A stretch of 64,000 nucleotides of DNA from DASRJG01 sp964647625 (GTDB lineage: Bacteria > Acidobacteriota > Polarisedimenticolia > Polarisedimenticolales > DASRJG01), in contig CAZYHZ010000006.1 in NCBI GenBank assembly GCA_964647625.1, positions 44,197 through 108,196 of the forward strand, read 5' to 3'. Below are positions 7,932-16,443 of the stretch, in pieces. The translations under genes and the position numbers were made by a program. The number at the start of each line of letters is the position of its first letter. Position 1 is the first letter of the stretch. A model generated the notes under the pieces. It saw only the letters and a program-made list of their open reading frames with translations, did no database searches and was not told the origin of the DNA.

Positions 7932-9674
7932 ATGATCCGCCGCGTTCCGCGCGCGATCGGCCTCGCGCTGATCGGCCTCGCCCCTGTCCTGGCGCGCGCG
8001 CAAGCCCCGAATCAGGTCCCGGACACGATCGACGACGAGCGTCATCGCGGCGTCGAATGGCACGCTGCCGCCGGGTTCTTCATGCTCGGCTCGATGACGG
8101 TCGTCTATCCGGCCGGTCCCGGTGAGCCGGTGGAGCTGAACCGGCGCTCGGCGGAGGCGCGGGCGGCGTGGCTCACCACGGTTCACAAGAACAAGGTCGC
8201 GGTCGTCGCCGACGATCAGCTCACCGAAGAACAGAAGAAGGGGAACCTGCTGATCCTCGGCTGGAAGAACCGGGCGTTCAACATCCCCGGCCTCCAGGCG
8301 CCGTTCGCTCGCGAGGGGTCGGTCACGCGCTTCGCCGGAATGGAGGATTCCGACCCGGCGGCTGATCTGCTCCTCTTCAACCGCAACCCGCTCAACTGGT
8401 CGATGTTCGTCTTGTTCTGGTCGCGCATCGATCCCGAGCGCGATCGATTCCAGGTCATTCCACGCCTCGGCTCCGACTGGGCGATCTACCACGACTTTCG
8501 TCCGATCCATCAGGGCATGTTCCTGCCCGGCCGCGTCTGGCCGCCGCGGAGGGACGTCGATGCGGAAGCCGATCACACCAGCGAGGGCCTCTCCGCCCCG
8601 GGCGCCTCGGCGAGCATGGACTCGCCGCACTACCACGTCGTGTTCGAGCGCAAGTCGTTCACGGATGAAGAGCTCGCGAAGATCGTCAAGGCGCGCGAGG
8701 CCGCGTTCGCCAAGGCGGTCGCGAGCCTCGGGCCGGTGCCGCCGGATTTCAAGATCCTCCTTTACCTCTACGAGAATGAAGACATGAAGCGCGAGGGGAC
8801 GGGCGTCGGCGATCCGACTCATGCCGTTCCCGCCTCACGCGAGATCCACGCGACCAAGCGCTACGCGATGTCCGTCCAGCCCGTCGAGGAGTTCCATGTC
8901 ATCGCCCGCCAGAATTTCGGCCCGTGCTTTCTCTCCTCCCTCTACGAGGGCGTGCCGTTTTCATTCCTCGATCGGTATCGGGACGAAACCATGGAGGGGC
9001 ATGCGGCGATCCTGCGGAGCAACGGCGGGCTCCCCACCCTCGACGTCCTGCTCGACGAGGAGCGCTTTCGCTCCATTCCGAGCGACGAGGCGGGAATCAT
9101 GGCCGGAGTCTTCGTGCTGTGGCTCCGGCAGAGCTTCGGCGAGGGCGTCCTGAAGAAAACCTACGGCGTCGCCGGAGGCACCAGCGCTCCGCTGGCCGCG
9201 GCGCTCGGAACTTCGCCGGATGCCCTCTCGAAGTCATTCACGAGCTGGGCCGACGGCCGCGTGGCCGCCCACAAGAGCGAGCTCGACTTTCTCGCCGCCG
9301 AGAGGGAAGCCCAGGACAAGCGTTTGAGCTCCGACTGGAAGGGGATGGTGGTCGCGCTCCAGAAGGCGCTCAAGGCGAAGCCCGCCGACCCGCAGACGCT
9401 TTTCAATCTCGCCTCCGCCCAGATGCGCGCGGACGATTTCGCCGGCGCCGAGGCGAGCCTCAAGGGGATGCTCGCCGGAAAGCTCGGCCCCGAAGATTCG
9501 ACGTTCAAGATCTTCGGCCACTACCAGCTCGGCCGCGTCTACGACCTGGCCGGCCGCCGCCGCGAGGCGCTCGCCGAGTACGACACGGTGCTCGCGCTTC
9601 CCGACGATCACGGCGCGCACGCGCTCGCTCAGGAGCGCAAGCAGAAGCCCGCGACGAAGGAACAGCTCCAATAG
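7932..9674 (+). CDS. Secreted protein with a peptidase-MA-like middle region and C-terminal TPRs
   Basis: 580 aa. A signal peptide (residues 1-25, ending ARAQA) is followed by a region of unknown fold and a segment (about 315-430) laid out like peptidase MA-family gluzincins. The usual HExxH is replaced by VEEFHVIARQ and the conserved EG dipeptide appears as LYEGVPFSFLD, so catalysis is doubtful. Residues about 465-575 contain two or three TPR motifs (LFNLASAQMRADDFAGAE, YQLGRVYDLAGRRREALAEY). ATG at 7932 has GGGAGA upstream. The TAG stop is formed inside a long palindromic repeat. No specific function is claimed. Confidence 0.75.
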   Translation: MIRRVPRAIGLALIGLAPVLARAQAPNQVPDTIDDERHRGVEWHAAAGFFMLGSMTVVYPAGPGEPVELNRRSAEARAAWLTTVHKNKVAVVADDQLTEEQKKGNLLILGWKNRAFNIPGLQAPFAREGSVTRFAGMEDSDPAADLLLFNRNPLNWSMFVLFWSRIDPERDRFQVIPRLGSDWAIYHDFRPIHQGMFLPGRVWPPRRDVDAEADHTSEGLSAPGASASMDSPHYHVVFERKSFTDEELAKIVKAREAAFAKAVASLGPVPPDFKILLYLYENEDMKREGTGVGDPTHAVPASREIHATKRYAMSVQPVEEFHVIARQNFGPCFLSSLYEGVPFSFLDRYRDETMEGHAAILRSNGGLPTLDVLLDEERFRSIPSDEAGIMAGVFVLWLRQSFGEGVLKKTYGVAGGTSAPLAAALGTSPDALSKSFTSWADGRVAAHKSELDFLAAEREAQDKRLSSDWKGMVVALQKALKAKPADPQTLFNLASAQMRADDFAGAEASLKGMLAGKLGPEDSTFKIFGHYQLGRVYDLAGRRREALAEYDTVLALPDDHGAHALAQERKQKPATKEQLQ

Positions 9675-9840
9675 GGGACACTCCCTTTTCCCCCCATAAG
9701 GGGACATTCGTCTTTTCCTTACAAATTCAGATCGGCCGACAGATGAATGTCGAGTAACCGCCCTACACGTCTGTCGGCCGATCTGAATTTGTAAGGAAAA
9801 GACGAATGTCCCCTTATGGGGGGAAAAGGGAGTGTCCCCT
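9673..9840. repeat. Long perfect inverted repeat (family 1 element, copy A) between convergent genes
   Basis: Two arms of 71 nt (9673-9743 and 9770-9840) are perfect reverse complements around a 26-nt loop. Each arm begins AGGGGACACTCCC and contains AGGGGACATTC and CTTACAAATTCAG. The element fills the whole gap between the convergent TPR-protein and histidine-kinase genes. It would form a very stable hairpin in RNA from either strand. Related copies are at 38354 and 45751. Confidence 0.95.
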
Positions 9841-9842
9841 AC

Positions 9843-11717
9843 CTACGCGGCGCGGCTGGCGGGCAGCACGATCGTGAACGTCGCGCCCTTGCCGGGGTCG
9901 GATCGATACCAGACGCTGCCGCCGTGGGCCTCGGCGATCATGCGAACCAGCGGGAGGCCGAGACCCGACCCGCCGGGTTTCGTCGTCACGCGCGTATCGA
10001 AGAGCTTTTCCGCGAGCCCCTTCGGCAAGCCGGGACCCGTGTCGGTGACGCTGACGCGGACGAGCCCGTCGGACGCCGACGTCTGCAGCGCCACGCGGCC
10101 GCCCTGCGGCATCGCCTGAATCGCGTTGAGCACGAGATTGAGCAGCGCCTGCTGCAGCCGGTCGGGAACGCCCAGGACGGCCGGGAGCTTTTCCCCCGGC
10201 TCCACGGCGATCTCCACCCGCGCTTTCATCGCCGCATAGGACAGAAGCTGGATCACGCGGCGGCAGACCTCTCCGAGATCGACGGGCACCGGATCGGGTG
10301 CCGAACGGAGCAGGCCGAGGTAGTTGTTCAGCAGGTCGGTGAGGCGCCGCGTCTCTTCCTGGATCGTCCGCAGCGACTCGGACATCGCCGCGACGGTCGG
10401 CGGCGTCGCCGGATGGCCGACGTACTGCTCGACGACCCCGGCGTTGAGTCCGATCGAATGAAGAGGGTTCCGGATCTCGTGCGCCAGGCTTCCCGCGAGA
10501 TGCGCGAGCACCGCGAAGCGTCCGGCTTCGAGCAGGTGCGCTTCGACCTTGCTCAGCGTCGCGAGGTCGCGCAGCAGCACGAGTGTGCCCGACGTCCCCG
10601 GCCGGGGCTCGAACGGGACCTCGGTGATCTGGATGGGAATCGCATCGGCCCCTTCGCGAGCGATCTCGACCGTGCGCGGCGAGTGCGTGGCGCCGGGCGC
10701 CCATCCCACCGCGAGCTCGGGGTGCAGGTCGAGAGCCCCGCGCACCGCCTTGTCGTCGGCCGTCTCGGGCGCCACGCCCAGGATCCGAAGCGCGGCTGCG
10801 TTCCAGGCGACCGGCCGCTCCCGCTCGTCGATGGCGATCATCCCGTCCTCGAGCGACTGCGCTAGCGTCCCCAAGAGCGCCTCGCGCTCCCGGCCGCGCG
10901 AATCGAGCGCCTCGAGGCGGCCGCCCATCTCGTTGATCGCCGAGACCGCCTCCGCCAGCTCCTGGCCCAAGCCCAGGCTCTTCGCGTCGAGACCGCCCCG
11001 GAATCCGCGCTGCCTGAACGCCAGCAGCGCGCGATCGAGCCGCCTCACCGGGATCGCGGTGACGGCGGCGACGACCAGCCCGCCGATGACGCCCGCCGCC
11101 ACGAACAGCAGGACGGGCAGCATCGAGTTGCGGGGGCTCACCGACGGCGGCCGGAGCTGGGGGAGCCTCGCGACAAGCGACGCATCCGGGGCGAAGTCGA
11201 TGATGAGGGACCCGAGGCGGCGGCGCTCCCCTTCCCCACCGGGCCGCTGATCGAAGATCGGGATCATCACCTCGGTGATCGAGGCCTTGGTGCCGTTCGA
11301 CTTCGTGCGCCGGACGATCTGGTCCGAGGCGACGAGCGACGCCTGCTCGTCGCCGGTGAACCCGAGATCGACCGCCGAGGGCTGGTTCGCGTACTGGATC
11401 CTGCGATCGCGGTCGAGCACGAGAAACGACGTGATGCTCGGGATCTCGCGCAGGATGGCGTTCAGTCCCGACGTGATCGCCCGCTCGTCACGCTCGCGGA
11501 CTTCCGGCTCCCGCTCGAGGCGCAGCAGCAACGAGCGCGCGATCTCGCTGGCGGACTCGTCGAAGAGCTCTTCGGCGGGGAGCGTCGCCAAGCTCCGCTC
11601 CCAGCGCTCGTAGTAGCGCTGAAAGGCGTCCCGGACGAGGACGAACGCCAGGAATCCCATTGCAACGGTGAAGGCCGCAGTGATCGTGAAGATGCGCAGC
11701 GAAAGCGGAATTCTCAC
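9843..11717 (-). CDS. NtrB-like membrane sensor histidine kinase
   Basis: 624 aa. A transmembrane helix near 9-28, an extracytoplasmic sensor of about 165 residues, a second helix near 199-222, a HAMP-like linker, a PAS domain (about 275-390), and a HisKA/HATPase core. The phospho-acceptor is H413 (AHEIRNP); the N box NLVLNAIQAM, G1 DTGPGLP and G2 GSGLGLP are intact. It probably phosphorylates the sigma-54 regulator encoded immediately upstream, whose stop overlaps its ATG by 4 nt. The signal sensed is unknown. Confidence 0.92.
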   Translation of the reverse strand: MRIPLSLRIFTITAAFTVAMGFLAFVLVRDAFQRYYERWERSLATLPAEELFDESASEIARSLLLRLEREPEVRERDERAITSGLNAILREIPSITSFLVLDRDRRIQYANQPSAVDLGFTGDEQASLVASDQIVRRTKSNGTKASITEVMIPIFDQRPGGEGERRRLGSLIIDFAPDASLVARLPQLRPPSVSPRNSMLPVLLFVAAGVIGGLVVAAVTAIPVRRLDRALLAFRQRGFRGGLDAKSLGLGQELAEAVSAINEMGGRLEALDSRGREREALLGTLAQSLEDGMIAIDERERPVAWNAAALRILGVAPETADDKAVRGALDLHPELAVGWAPGATHSPRTVEIAREGADAIPIQITEVPFEPRPGTSGTLVLLRDLATLSKVEAHLLEAGRFAVLAHLAGSLAHEIRNPLHSIGLNAGVVEQYVGHPATPPTVAAMSESLRTIQEETRRLTDLLNNYLGLLRSAPDPVPVDLGEVCRRVIQLLSYAAMKARVEIAVEPGEKLPAVLGVPDRLQQALLNLVLNAIQAMPQGGRVALQTSASDGLVRVSVTDTGPGLPKGLAEKLFDTRVTTKPGGSGLGLPLVRMIAEAHGGSVWYRSDPGKGATFTIVLPASRAA

Positions 11718-13087
11718 AACTCGTACTTCTTCACCTTGTTGTGCATCGTCTTCAGCGAGATGCCGAGAATTTTCGCGGCGCGCGTCTTGTTGCCGGAGGT
11801 GTGGAGGAGCGTCGTTCGGATCATCTCGCGCTCGGCGTCGTCCATCGTCATGCCGACCGGCAGCGAGACCGTGTCGCGGTTTCCGGGGTCCCGGGCCATG
11901 ACCGGGACGCCGCCGGTCACGCGCTGGACCTCGGCGGGCAGGTGCTCGGGGCGGATCGGCCCGCCGGCGGCGATGAGCGCCGCGCGCTCGATGGCGTTCT
12001 TGAGCTCGCGCACGTTCCCCGGCCAGCCGTGCGCCACCAGCAGCTCGAGCGCGCGTGTGTCGATCGGCGACACCGCCATGTTGTTCTTCGAGGCGTAGTC
12101 GTCGGCGAAGAATCGCGCCAGCATCGGGATGTCGTCCCGGCGGTCGCGCAGCGGCGGCAGCACGATCGTGAAGACGTTCAACCGGTAGTACAGGTCTTCC
12201 CGGAGCTTGCGGTTGGCGATCGCATCCATCGGATCGCGATTGGTCGCGGTCAGAACGCGCACGTCCGATTCGATGACGTCACGGCCGCCGACTCGCCGGA
12301 AACGCTGCTCCTGGAGCACGCGCAGCAGCTTGGCCTGGAGAACCTCGTCCATCTCCGCGATCTCGTCGAGAAACAGCGTCCCGTGATGCGCCATCTCGAA
12401 GCAGCCGATCTTTCGCTGCATCGCGCCGGTGAACGCGCCGCGCTCGTGTCCGAACATCTCGCTCTCGAGCAGCGTCCCGGGAATGGCGGCGCAGTTGATC
12501 GCGACGAACTCGTTCTTCCGCCGCGGCGAGAGGTCGTGGATGGTCTGCGCCACGAGCTCCTTGCCCGTCCCGCTCTCACCGACGATCAGGACCGAGAGCG
12601 TCGACGGCGCGACCTGCTCCATCTGGCGGTAGACCGCGCGGATCGCCTCCGAGCCGCCGCGGAACCGGCCGAACGCGCCGCGCTCCCGAAGCTCCGCCCG
12701 CAGACGCTTGTTCTCGTCGATCAGCTCCCGGGTCCCGGCCAGCTTTTCGAGAAGGATCTTGAGCTTGGCCGGCTCGACCGGCTTTTCGAGGAAATCCTGC
12801 GCGCCGAGCTTGACCGCCTCGACGGCGGCCTCGATCGTCCCCTGCCCGGAAAAAACGATCACGGGAATCGAGTATTGGTCCTTGAGGCGCCGGACGAACT
12901 CGAGACCGTCGATCCCGGGCATGACCATGTCCGTGATGACGGCGGTCGGAGGATCGTGCTCGATCCTCCCCAGCGCTTCGTCGGCGGATCCTGCCGTGTC
13001 CGAATCGTAGCCCCAGGCTTGGAGCAGGCGCCTGAGCCCCTCCCGCGCCCCAGCTTCATCATCCACGACGAGAATTCGGTCACCCAT
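11714..13087 (-). CDS. NtrC-family sigma-54-dependent response regulator
   Basis: 457 aa. The receiver domain (1-120) has phospho-acceptor D53 and K102; the AAA+ domain has Walker A GESGTGKE (170-177) and the sigma-54-contacting loop GAFTGA (217-222), with a Walker B FLDEIAEM; a Fis-type helix-turn-helix ends the protein (KTRAAKILGISLKTMHNKVKKY). It activates transcription by sigma-54 RNA polymerase after phosphorylation, most likely by the kinase encoded next. ATG at 13087 is preferred because GGGGGGGAG precedes it. Its target promoters were not identified. Confidence 0.95.
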   Translation of the reverse strand: MGDRILVVDDEAGAREGLRRLLQAWGYDSDTAGSADEALGRIEHDPPTAVITDMVMPGIDGLEFVRRLKDQYSIPVIVFSGQGTIEAAVEAVKLGAQDFLEKPVEPAKLKILLEKLAGTRELIDENKRLRAELRERGAFGRFRGGSEAIRAVYRQMEQVAPSTLSVLIVGESGTGKELVAQTIHDLSPRRKNEFVAINCAAIPGTLLESEMFGHERGAFTGAMQRKIGCFEMAHHGTLFLDEIAEMDEVLQAKLLRVLQEQRFRRVGGRDVIESDVRVLTATNRDPMDAIANRKLREDLYYRLNVFTIVLPPLRDRRDDIPMLARFFADDYASKNNMAVSPIDTRALELLVAHGWPGNVRELKNAIERAALIAAGGPIRPEHLPAEVQRVTGGVPVMARDPGNRDTVSLPVGMTMDDAEREMIRTTLLHTSGNKTRAAKILGISLKTMHNKVKKYEL

Positions 13088-13145
13088 AAGTCGACTCCCC
13101 CCCTCGCCTGGAGGTCCAGTGTGCCACGCTCCGTGGCGGACGACC

Positions 13146-13160
13146 ATGTAAGATCTACAT
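13146..13160. promoter_or_regulatory. Short dyad upstream of the response regulator
   Basis: ATGTA-AGATC-TACAT is an inverted repeat with 5-bp arms, lying 59 bp upstream of the regulator start. It could be an operator. No independent support. Confidence 0.25.
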
Positions 13161-13188
13161 AGCGACGACGCGAATTCCACTCGTCGCT
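13161..13188 (-). terminator. Hairpin between the small ORF and the response-regulator gene
   Basis: AGCGACGA (13161-13168) pairs perfectly with TCGTCGCT (13181-13188) around a 12-nt loop. It lies 20 nt downstream of the small ORF stop on the minus strand. There is no T-tract, so it is at best a weak or factor-assisted terminator. Confidence 0.35.
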
Positions 13189-13208
13189 GCGTCGGGATGC
13201 GGGCGGGG

Positions 13209-13319
13209 TCAGCGGAGCTTGGACATGACCTTGAGAAGCAGGGAGAGGAACAGCGATGCCGTTCCCAGCGCGGCCCCTACGCTCAGAACGATCGACCCGA
13301 CGAGTAGGAGAAGCTGCAT
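13209..13319 (-). CDS. Candidate 36-aa single-span membrane peptide
   Basis: A short open frame of 36 codons with ATG at 13319 and GGGAG 8 nt upstream. The product is one continuous hydrophobic helix (residues 2-31, rich in Leu, Val and Gly) with a basic tail KVMSKLR. It lies alone in the gap between the response regulator and the divergent cytochrome gene. The good ribosome binding site and the membrane-like composition argue that it is real, but there is no homology evidence. A regulatory or complex-stabilising peptide is one possibility. Confidence 0.5.
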   Translation of the reverse strand: MQLLLLVGSIVLSVGAALGTASLFLSLLLKVMSKLR

Positions 13320-13518
13320 TTTCTTGACTCCCTGGCCAGGAACCCGACGCACCCGGCCGAAGTGGTCGTCCTTCTTCTAAGGCCGGGGCGAAGGTAAGTG
13401 CAATTCATTTGCCATTCAAGTTAGATAATTCGTAGTCATTTTCGGTTTTCGTAATTTTGGGCGGGAGATTGTCGTAACGAGTCCCGGCAAAAGGCACGGT
13501 ATAGTCCCGCTCCTCCAT

Positions 13519-15507
13519 ATGAATCGTCGCTTTGCCTCGATTCTCGCGTCCGCCGTGACGCTCGCGCTCTCGGGCTGCGGGGGCGGCGCGTCTTCCAGAT
13601 CCGCCGGCCCATCGCCGTCGCCTCAGCCCTCGGCCGCGCCCGTCGTTGCGGTCGGCAGCGCGTCGGGGCGTTTCGTCGGTTCCGAAGCGTGTCGCTCGTG
13701 CCACGCGAGCGAGTACGACGCCTGGGCGAAGAGCCGGCACCGCTCGACGCTGAGGGCGGCGACCGATTCCCCCGCTCCTCGAATTCTCGGCGCCAAGCTC
13801 CAGGCGCCGTACAGCGCCGCGGCCGACGGCACGATCACCGGGCCTGGAACTGACGGGAAACCGGTCAAAGGGCGCGCGGCGTTCGTCATCGGCGGACACC
13901 GCCGGGAAGACCTGCTCGTCCGTCTCGACGACGGGCGTATCCAGGTCTTTCCCGTGTCCTTCGATGTCGATCGAGGGGATACGTTCGAGCCGCTTCGCGA
14001 GATCGGCGGAGGTGCGCCCCCCGCGGACGTCGTCGAGTTCTGGACGCGCGTCGGGCGGAACGCGGACGTCGCCTGCTACGGCTGCCACGCGACGGGCCAG
14101 ACCGTGGAGGTCGCCGCGCGATCGCCTTCCGGGCTCGTTCTCCCCGCATCGAAGTGGGTCGAGCCCGGTGTCGGCTGCGAGGGATGCCACGGGCCCGGCG
14201 GCCCTCACATCGACGCCGCCAAGGCCGGCTCGCCCGCGAAGGGGCCGATACTGCTCGGTGCTTCGGCAAAGGGCGCGGCGACCGATGCGTGCGCCGCGTG
14301 TCACGGGCTTCGCGAGGTGCTCCCCTCTCCGTTCTCCGATGCGCCGGCGCACCGGTACGGCCAGTCGATCACCGTAGCCGCGGAGCCCGTCCTGTCGATG
14401 GGATCGAACGCCGAGTTCCGCGAGCCCTACTTCGCCGACCTCCGTCCTTCGACCTACCAGCAAGAGGCGATCGCCTTCGGCCAATCGGGGTGCGCGCGCA
14501 AGGGCGGGATGACGTGCGCCGCCTGTCATGACGTGCACTCCGGAGAGCTGCGCGCGGGGGTCCTCGACGAGAAACCGTCGTCGCCGTGCGCGAGCTGTCA
14601 TGCGGAGATCGCCGCCGCCGCCCTGAAGCACTCGGGGCACGCGCCGGGCACGCCGGGCGGCCGCTGTCTGGATTGCCACATGGCCCCCATGCTTCGAGGG
14701 CCGGGCCACCGGCCGGCGCGCGATCATTCGATGGCGCCTCCGATCGCGGAGCCCCTGCACGTCCCCGCGGCCTGCGCCGCGTGCCACGGGAGCGCAAAAG
14801 ACGCCGCGAAAGTTTCCGCAGCGTGGAAGCAACGCGTGCCGAGCGCCGCGTCCAACCGCCGCGCGGCGATCGTCGCCGCCGTCGATCAGGACAACGCGGG
14901 CAAGGCGGAGTCGTCCGCGAGCCTCGCGAGATTGGCCGCAAGCGACGACCAAGGATGGTTCGTGCGCTGGGCGTCGCTCCAAAAGGTCGCGCTCGGCCGC
15001 AGCGGTCCCGCGCCCGAGCCGGACCTCGTGCCCATCCGCAACGCGCTGTCCGATCCGAACCCCGCCATCCGCCGCGCCGCCGCCCGCGCTCTCGGGAACC
15101 GTGGCCGGCCCGTCGATGCCGAAGCCTTGAAGCGTGCCTCCGACGATCCGGATCCCTGGGCGGCGATCGAGTCGGCGCATGCGCTCGGGGTCCTCGGGGC
15201 GCCGATTGCAGGCGCCCGGATGCTGCAGCTTCTGTCCCGCCCGGATCTCGTCGCCGACGCGCGCGCGCAGTACCTCTACGGCCACGCCTGCCTGGTCGGG
15301 CAGGACTTCCCCCATGCGGAGCAGGCGCTCCGCCGCGCGCTCGAGTTGAACCCGATCATGGTCGGAGCAATCAACGACCTGGGGCTCGCGCTGATCGGCG
15401 AGGGGAAGAAGGAGCCCGCGATCGCGGCATGGAATCGCGCTCTCGATCTCAATCCCCGCTTCAGCGCGGCCAAGCGGAACCTCGAAGCCGCCCGCAAATC
15501 CGACTAG
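13519..15507 (+). CDS. Octahaem c-type cytochrome lipoprotein with HEAT-like and TPR C-terminus
   Basis: 662 aa. The lipobox LSGC puts the lipidated Cys at residue 20. Eight CxxCH haem motifs follow in order: CRSCH (58-62), CYGCH, CEGCH, CAACH, CAACH, CASCH, CLDCH, CAACH, ending near residue 430. The C-terminal third has HEAT-like helical pairs (LSDPNPAIRRAAARALG) and a TPR pair (ALELNPIMVGAINDLGLALIGEGKKEPAIAAW). The layout suggests an outer-membrane or periplasmic electron-transfer protein; partner and terminal acceptor are unknown. The region just upstream is unusually AT-rich for this window and no clear Shine-Dalgarno precedes the ATG. Confidence 0.88.
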   Translation: MNRRFASILASAVTLALSGCGGGASSRSAGPSPSPQPSAAPVVAVGSASGRFVGSEACRSCHASEYDAWAKSRHRSTLRAATDSPAPRILGAKLQAPYSAAADGTITGPGTDGKPVKGRAAFVIGGHRREDLLVRLDDGRIQVFPVSFDVDRGDTFEPLREIGGGAPPADVVEFWTRVGRNADVACYGCHATGQTVEVAARSPSGLVLPASKWVEPGVGCEGCHGPGGPHIDAAKAGSPAKGPILLGASAKGAATDACAACHGLREVLPSPFSDAPAHRYGQSITVAAEPVLSMGSNAEFREPYFADLRPSTYQQEAIAFGQSGCARKGGMTCAACHDVHSGELRAGVLDEKPSSPCASCHAEIAAAALKHSGHAPGTPGGRCLDCHMAPMLRGPGHRPARDHSMAPPIAEPLHVPAACAACHGSAKDAAKVSAAWKQRVPSAASNRRAAIVAAVDQDNAGKAESSASLARLAASDDQGWFVRWASLQKVALGRSGPAPEPDLVPIRNALSDPNPAIRRAAARALGNRGRPVDAEALKRASDDPDPWAAIESAHALGVLGAPIAGARMLQLLSRPDLVADARAQYLYGHACLVGQDFPHAEQALRRALELNPIMVGAINDLGLALIGEGKKEPAIAAWNRALDLNPRFSAAKRNLEAARKSD

Positions 15508-15536
15508 GCGACACCTCCTGTTTGCAACCCACTTCG

Positions 15537-15642
15537 GGTTCACGGTTCACGGTTCACGGTTCAGAGTCGAGAGTCAACTCTCAACTCTTGACTCTCGACT
15601 CTTGACCCTTCACGCTCAACCGTGAGTTGTGAACTCGCTCCG
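15537..15642. repeat. Intergenic palindromic element, family 2, between convergent genes
   Basis: It begins with GGTTCAC direct repeats, then AGAGTCGAGAGTCAA (15563-15577) pairs perfectly over 15 bp with TTGACTCTCGACTCT (15588-15602). An outer GTTCAC...GTGAAC pairing extends it. It separates the convergent cytochrome and cpsB genes and resembles 5985-6046 and 45712-45744. Confidence 0.8.
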
Positions 15643-15654
15643 GGCCTGTCGCCC

Positions 15655-16443
15655 TCATCCGCGCCGGAACAGCCTCGAGGCCCACGAGCGGCGGCGCACC
15701 GGCGACTCGTCGGGAGGCGGGACGTCGGGGTCGACGCCGCGGAGAAAGGATTGCGGTACGTCGTCGACCATGCGTCGCGCGTGCTCGTCGCCGGTCCAAG
15801 CCGCAATTTTCGAAAGCGCCTTCGTGAGCACCGGAGGGCGGCCGCGCGTGTTGTGCGCGTCCGAGGCCACGACGTGGATCAGCCGCTTGCGCGCCAGCTC
15901 CTCGGAGAACTCGGCGATGTCGTCGCCGAACACGCCGGTGACGCTCCCCGTCGTCAGCTGACCATAGGTGCCGAGCCGGATCACCGCTTCGTAGCGCCTG
16001 ATGTCGTCCTGGAAGTAGCGGATCCGCTCGGGATGCGCGAAGAGAATTTGCAGCCCGGCCAGCCGCATCCGGAACACGACGTTTTCGAGATCGACCGGGT
16101 ACTGCGTCATCGACAGCTCGAACAGGACCGTGCGTCCGTTGTCCGCGAGCGTCGGCGCGTCCCCCGACTTCACGCGCTCGACGATGTCCGCGCTGATGTG
16201 AACCTCGGCCCCGGGAAGCACCGAGATCGCGATTCCGGCTTCCTTGAGGCGCAGGTTGAGCGCCTCGACGCCCGCGAGGACCTGCGTGCGCCCGTTGATG
16301 AAGAACCCGTCCCGGTAGTGCGGGGTCGCCACGATCGTGCGGACTCCGTCTGCGGCGGCGACGCGTGCGAATTCCAAGGCGTCTTCCATCGTCTTCACGC
16401 CGTCGTCGACGCCGGGAAGGATGTGCGTGTGGAGATCGATCAC
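15655..16443 (-). CDS. CpsB/CapC (YwqE)-family PHP-domain tyrosine-protein phosphatase
   Basis: 262 aa from a GTG at 16443. PHP metal ligands are visible: HTH (5-7), the DDG segment, ATPHYR (about 39-44), GAEVH, FAHPER and VASDAHN. Family members are manganese-dependent phosphatases that dephosphorylate BY-kinases controlling capsule or exopolysaccharide synthesis; no BY-kinase is in the window, so the partner must lie elsewhere. The GTG overlaps the gpsA stop by 4 nt (GTGA), making it the last gene of a six-gene coupled operon. A basic tail (RRRSWASRLFRRG) ends the protein. Confidence 0.87.
   Translation of the reverse strand: MIDLHTHILPGVDDGVKTMEDALEFARVAAADGVRTIVATPHYRDGFFINGRTQVLAGVEALNLRLKEAGIAISVLPGAEVHISADIVERVKSGDAPTLADNGRTVLFELSMTQYPVDLENVVFRMRLAGLQILFAHPERIRYFQDDIRRYEAVIRLGTYGQLTTGSVTGVFGDDIAEFSEELARKRLIHVVASDAHNTRGRPPVLTKALSKIAAWTGDEHARRMVDDVPQSFLRGVDPDVPPPDESPVRRRSWASRLFRRG

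Noticed and set aside
9673..9840. Insertion sequence or transposon
   Set aside because: There is no transposase frame inside; the element is only two arms and a 26-nt loop, so it is kept as a palindromic repeat.
13100..13145. TGGCAC upstream of the sigma-54 regulator as a -24 box
   Set aside because: No TTGC-like -12 element follows at the required spacing.
15541..15620. Simple low-complexity sequence
   Set aside because: The GAGTCGAGAGTCAA/TTGACTCTCGACTC pairing is perfect over 15 bp and the same words recur at two other gene ends, so it is reported as a repeat family.
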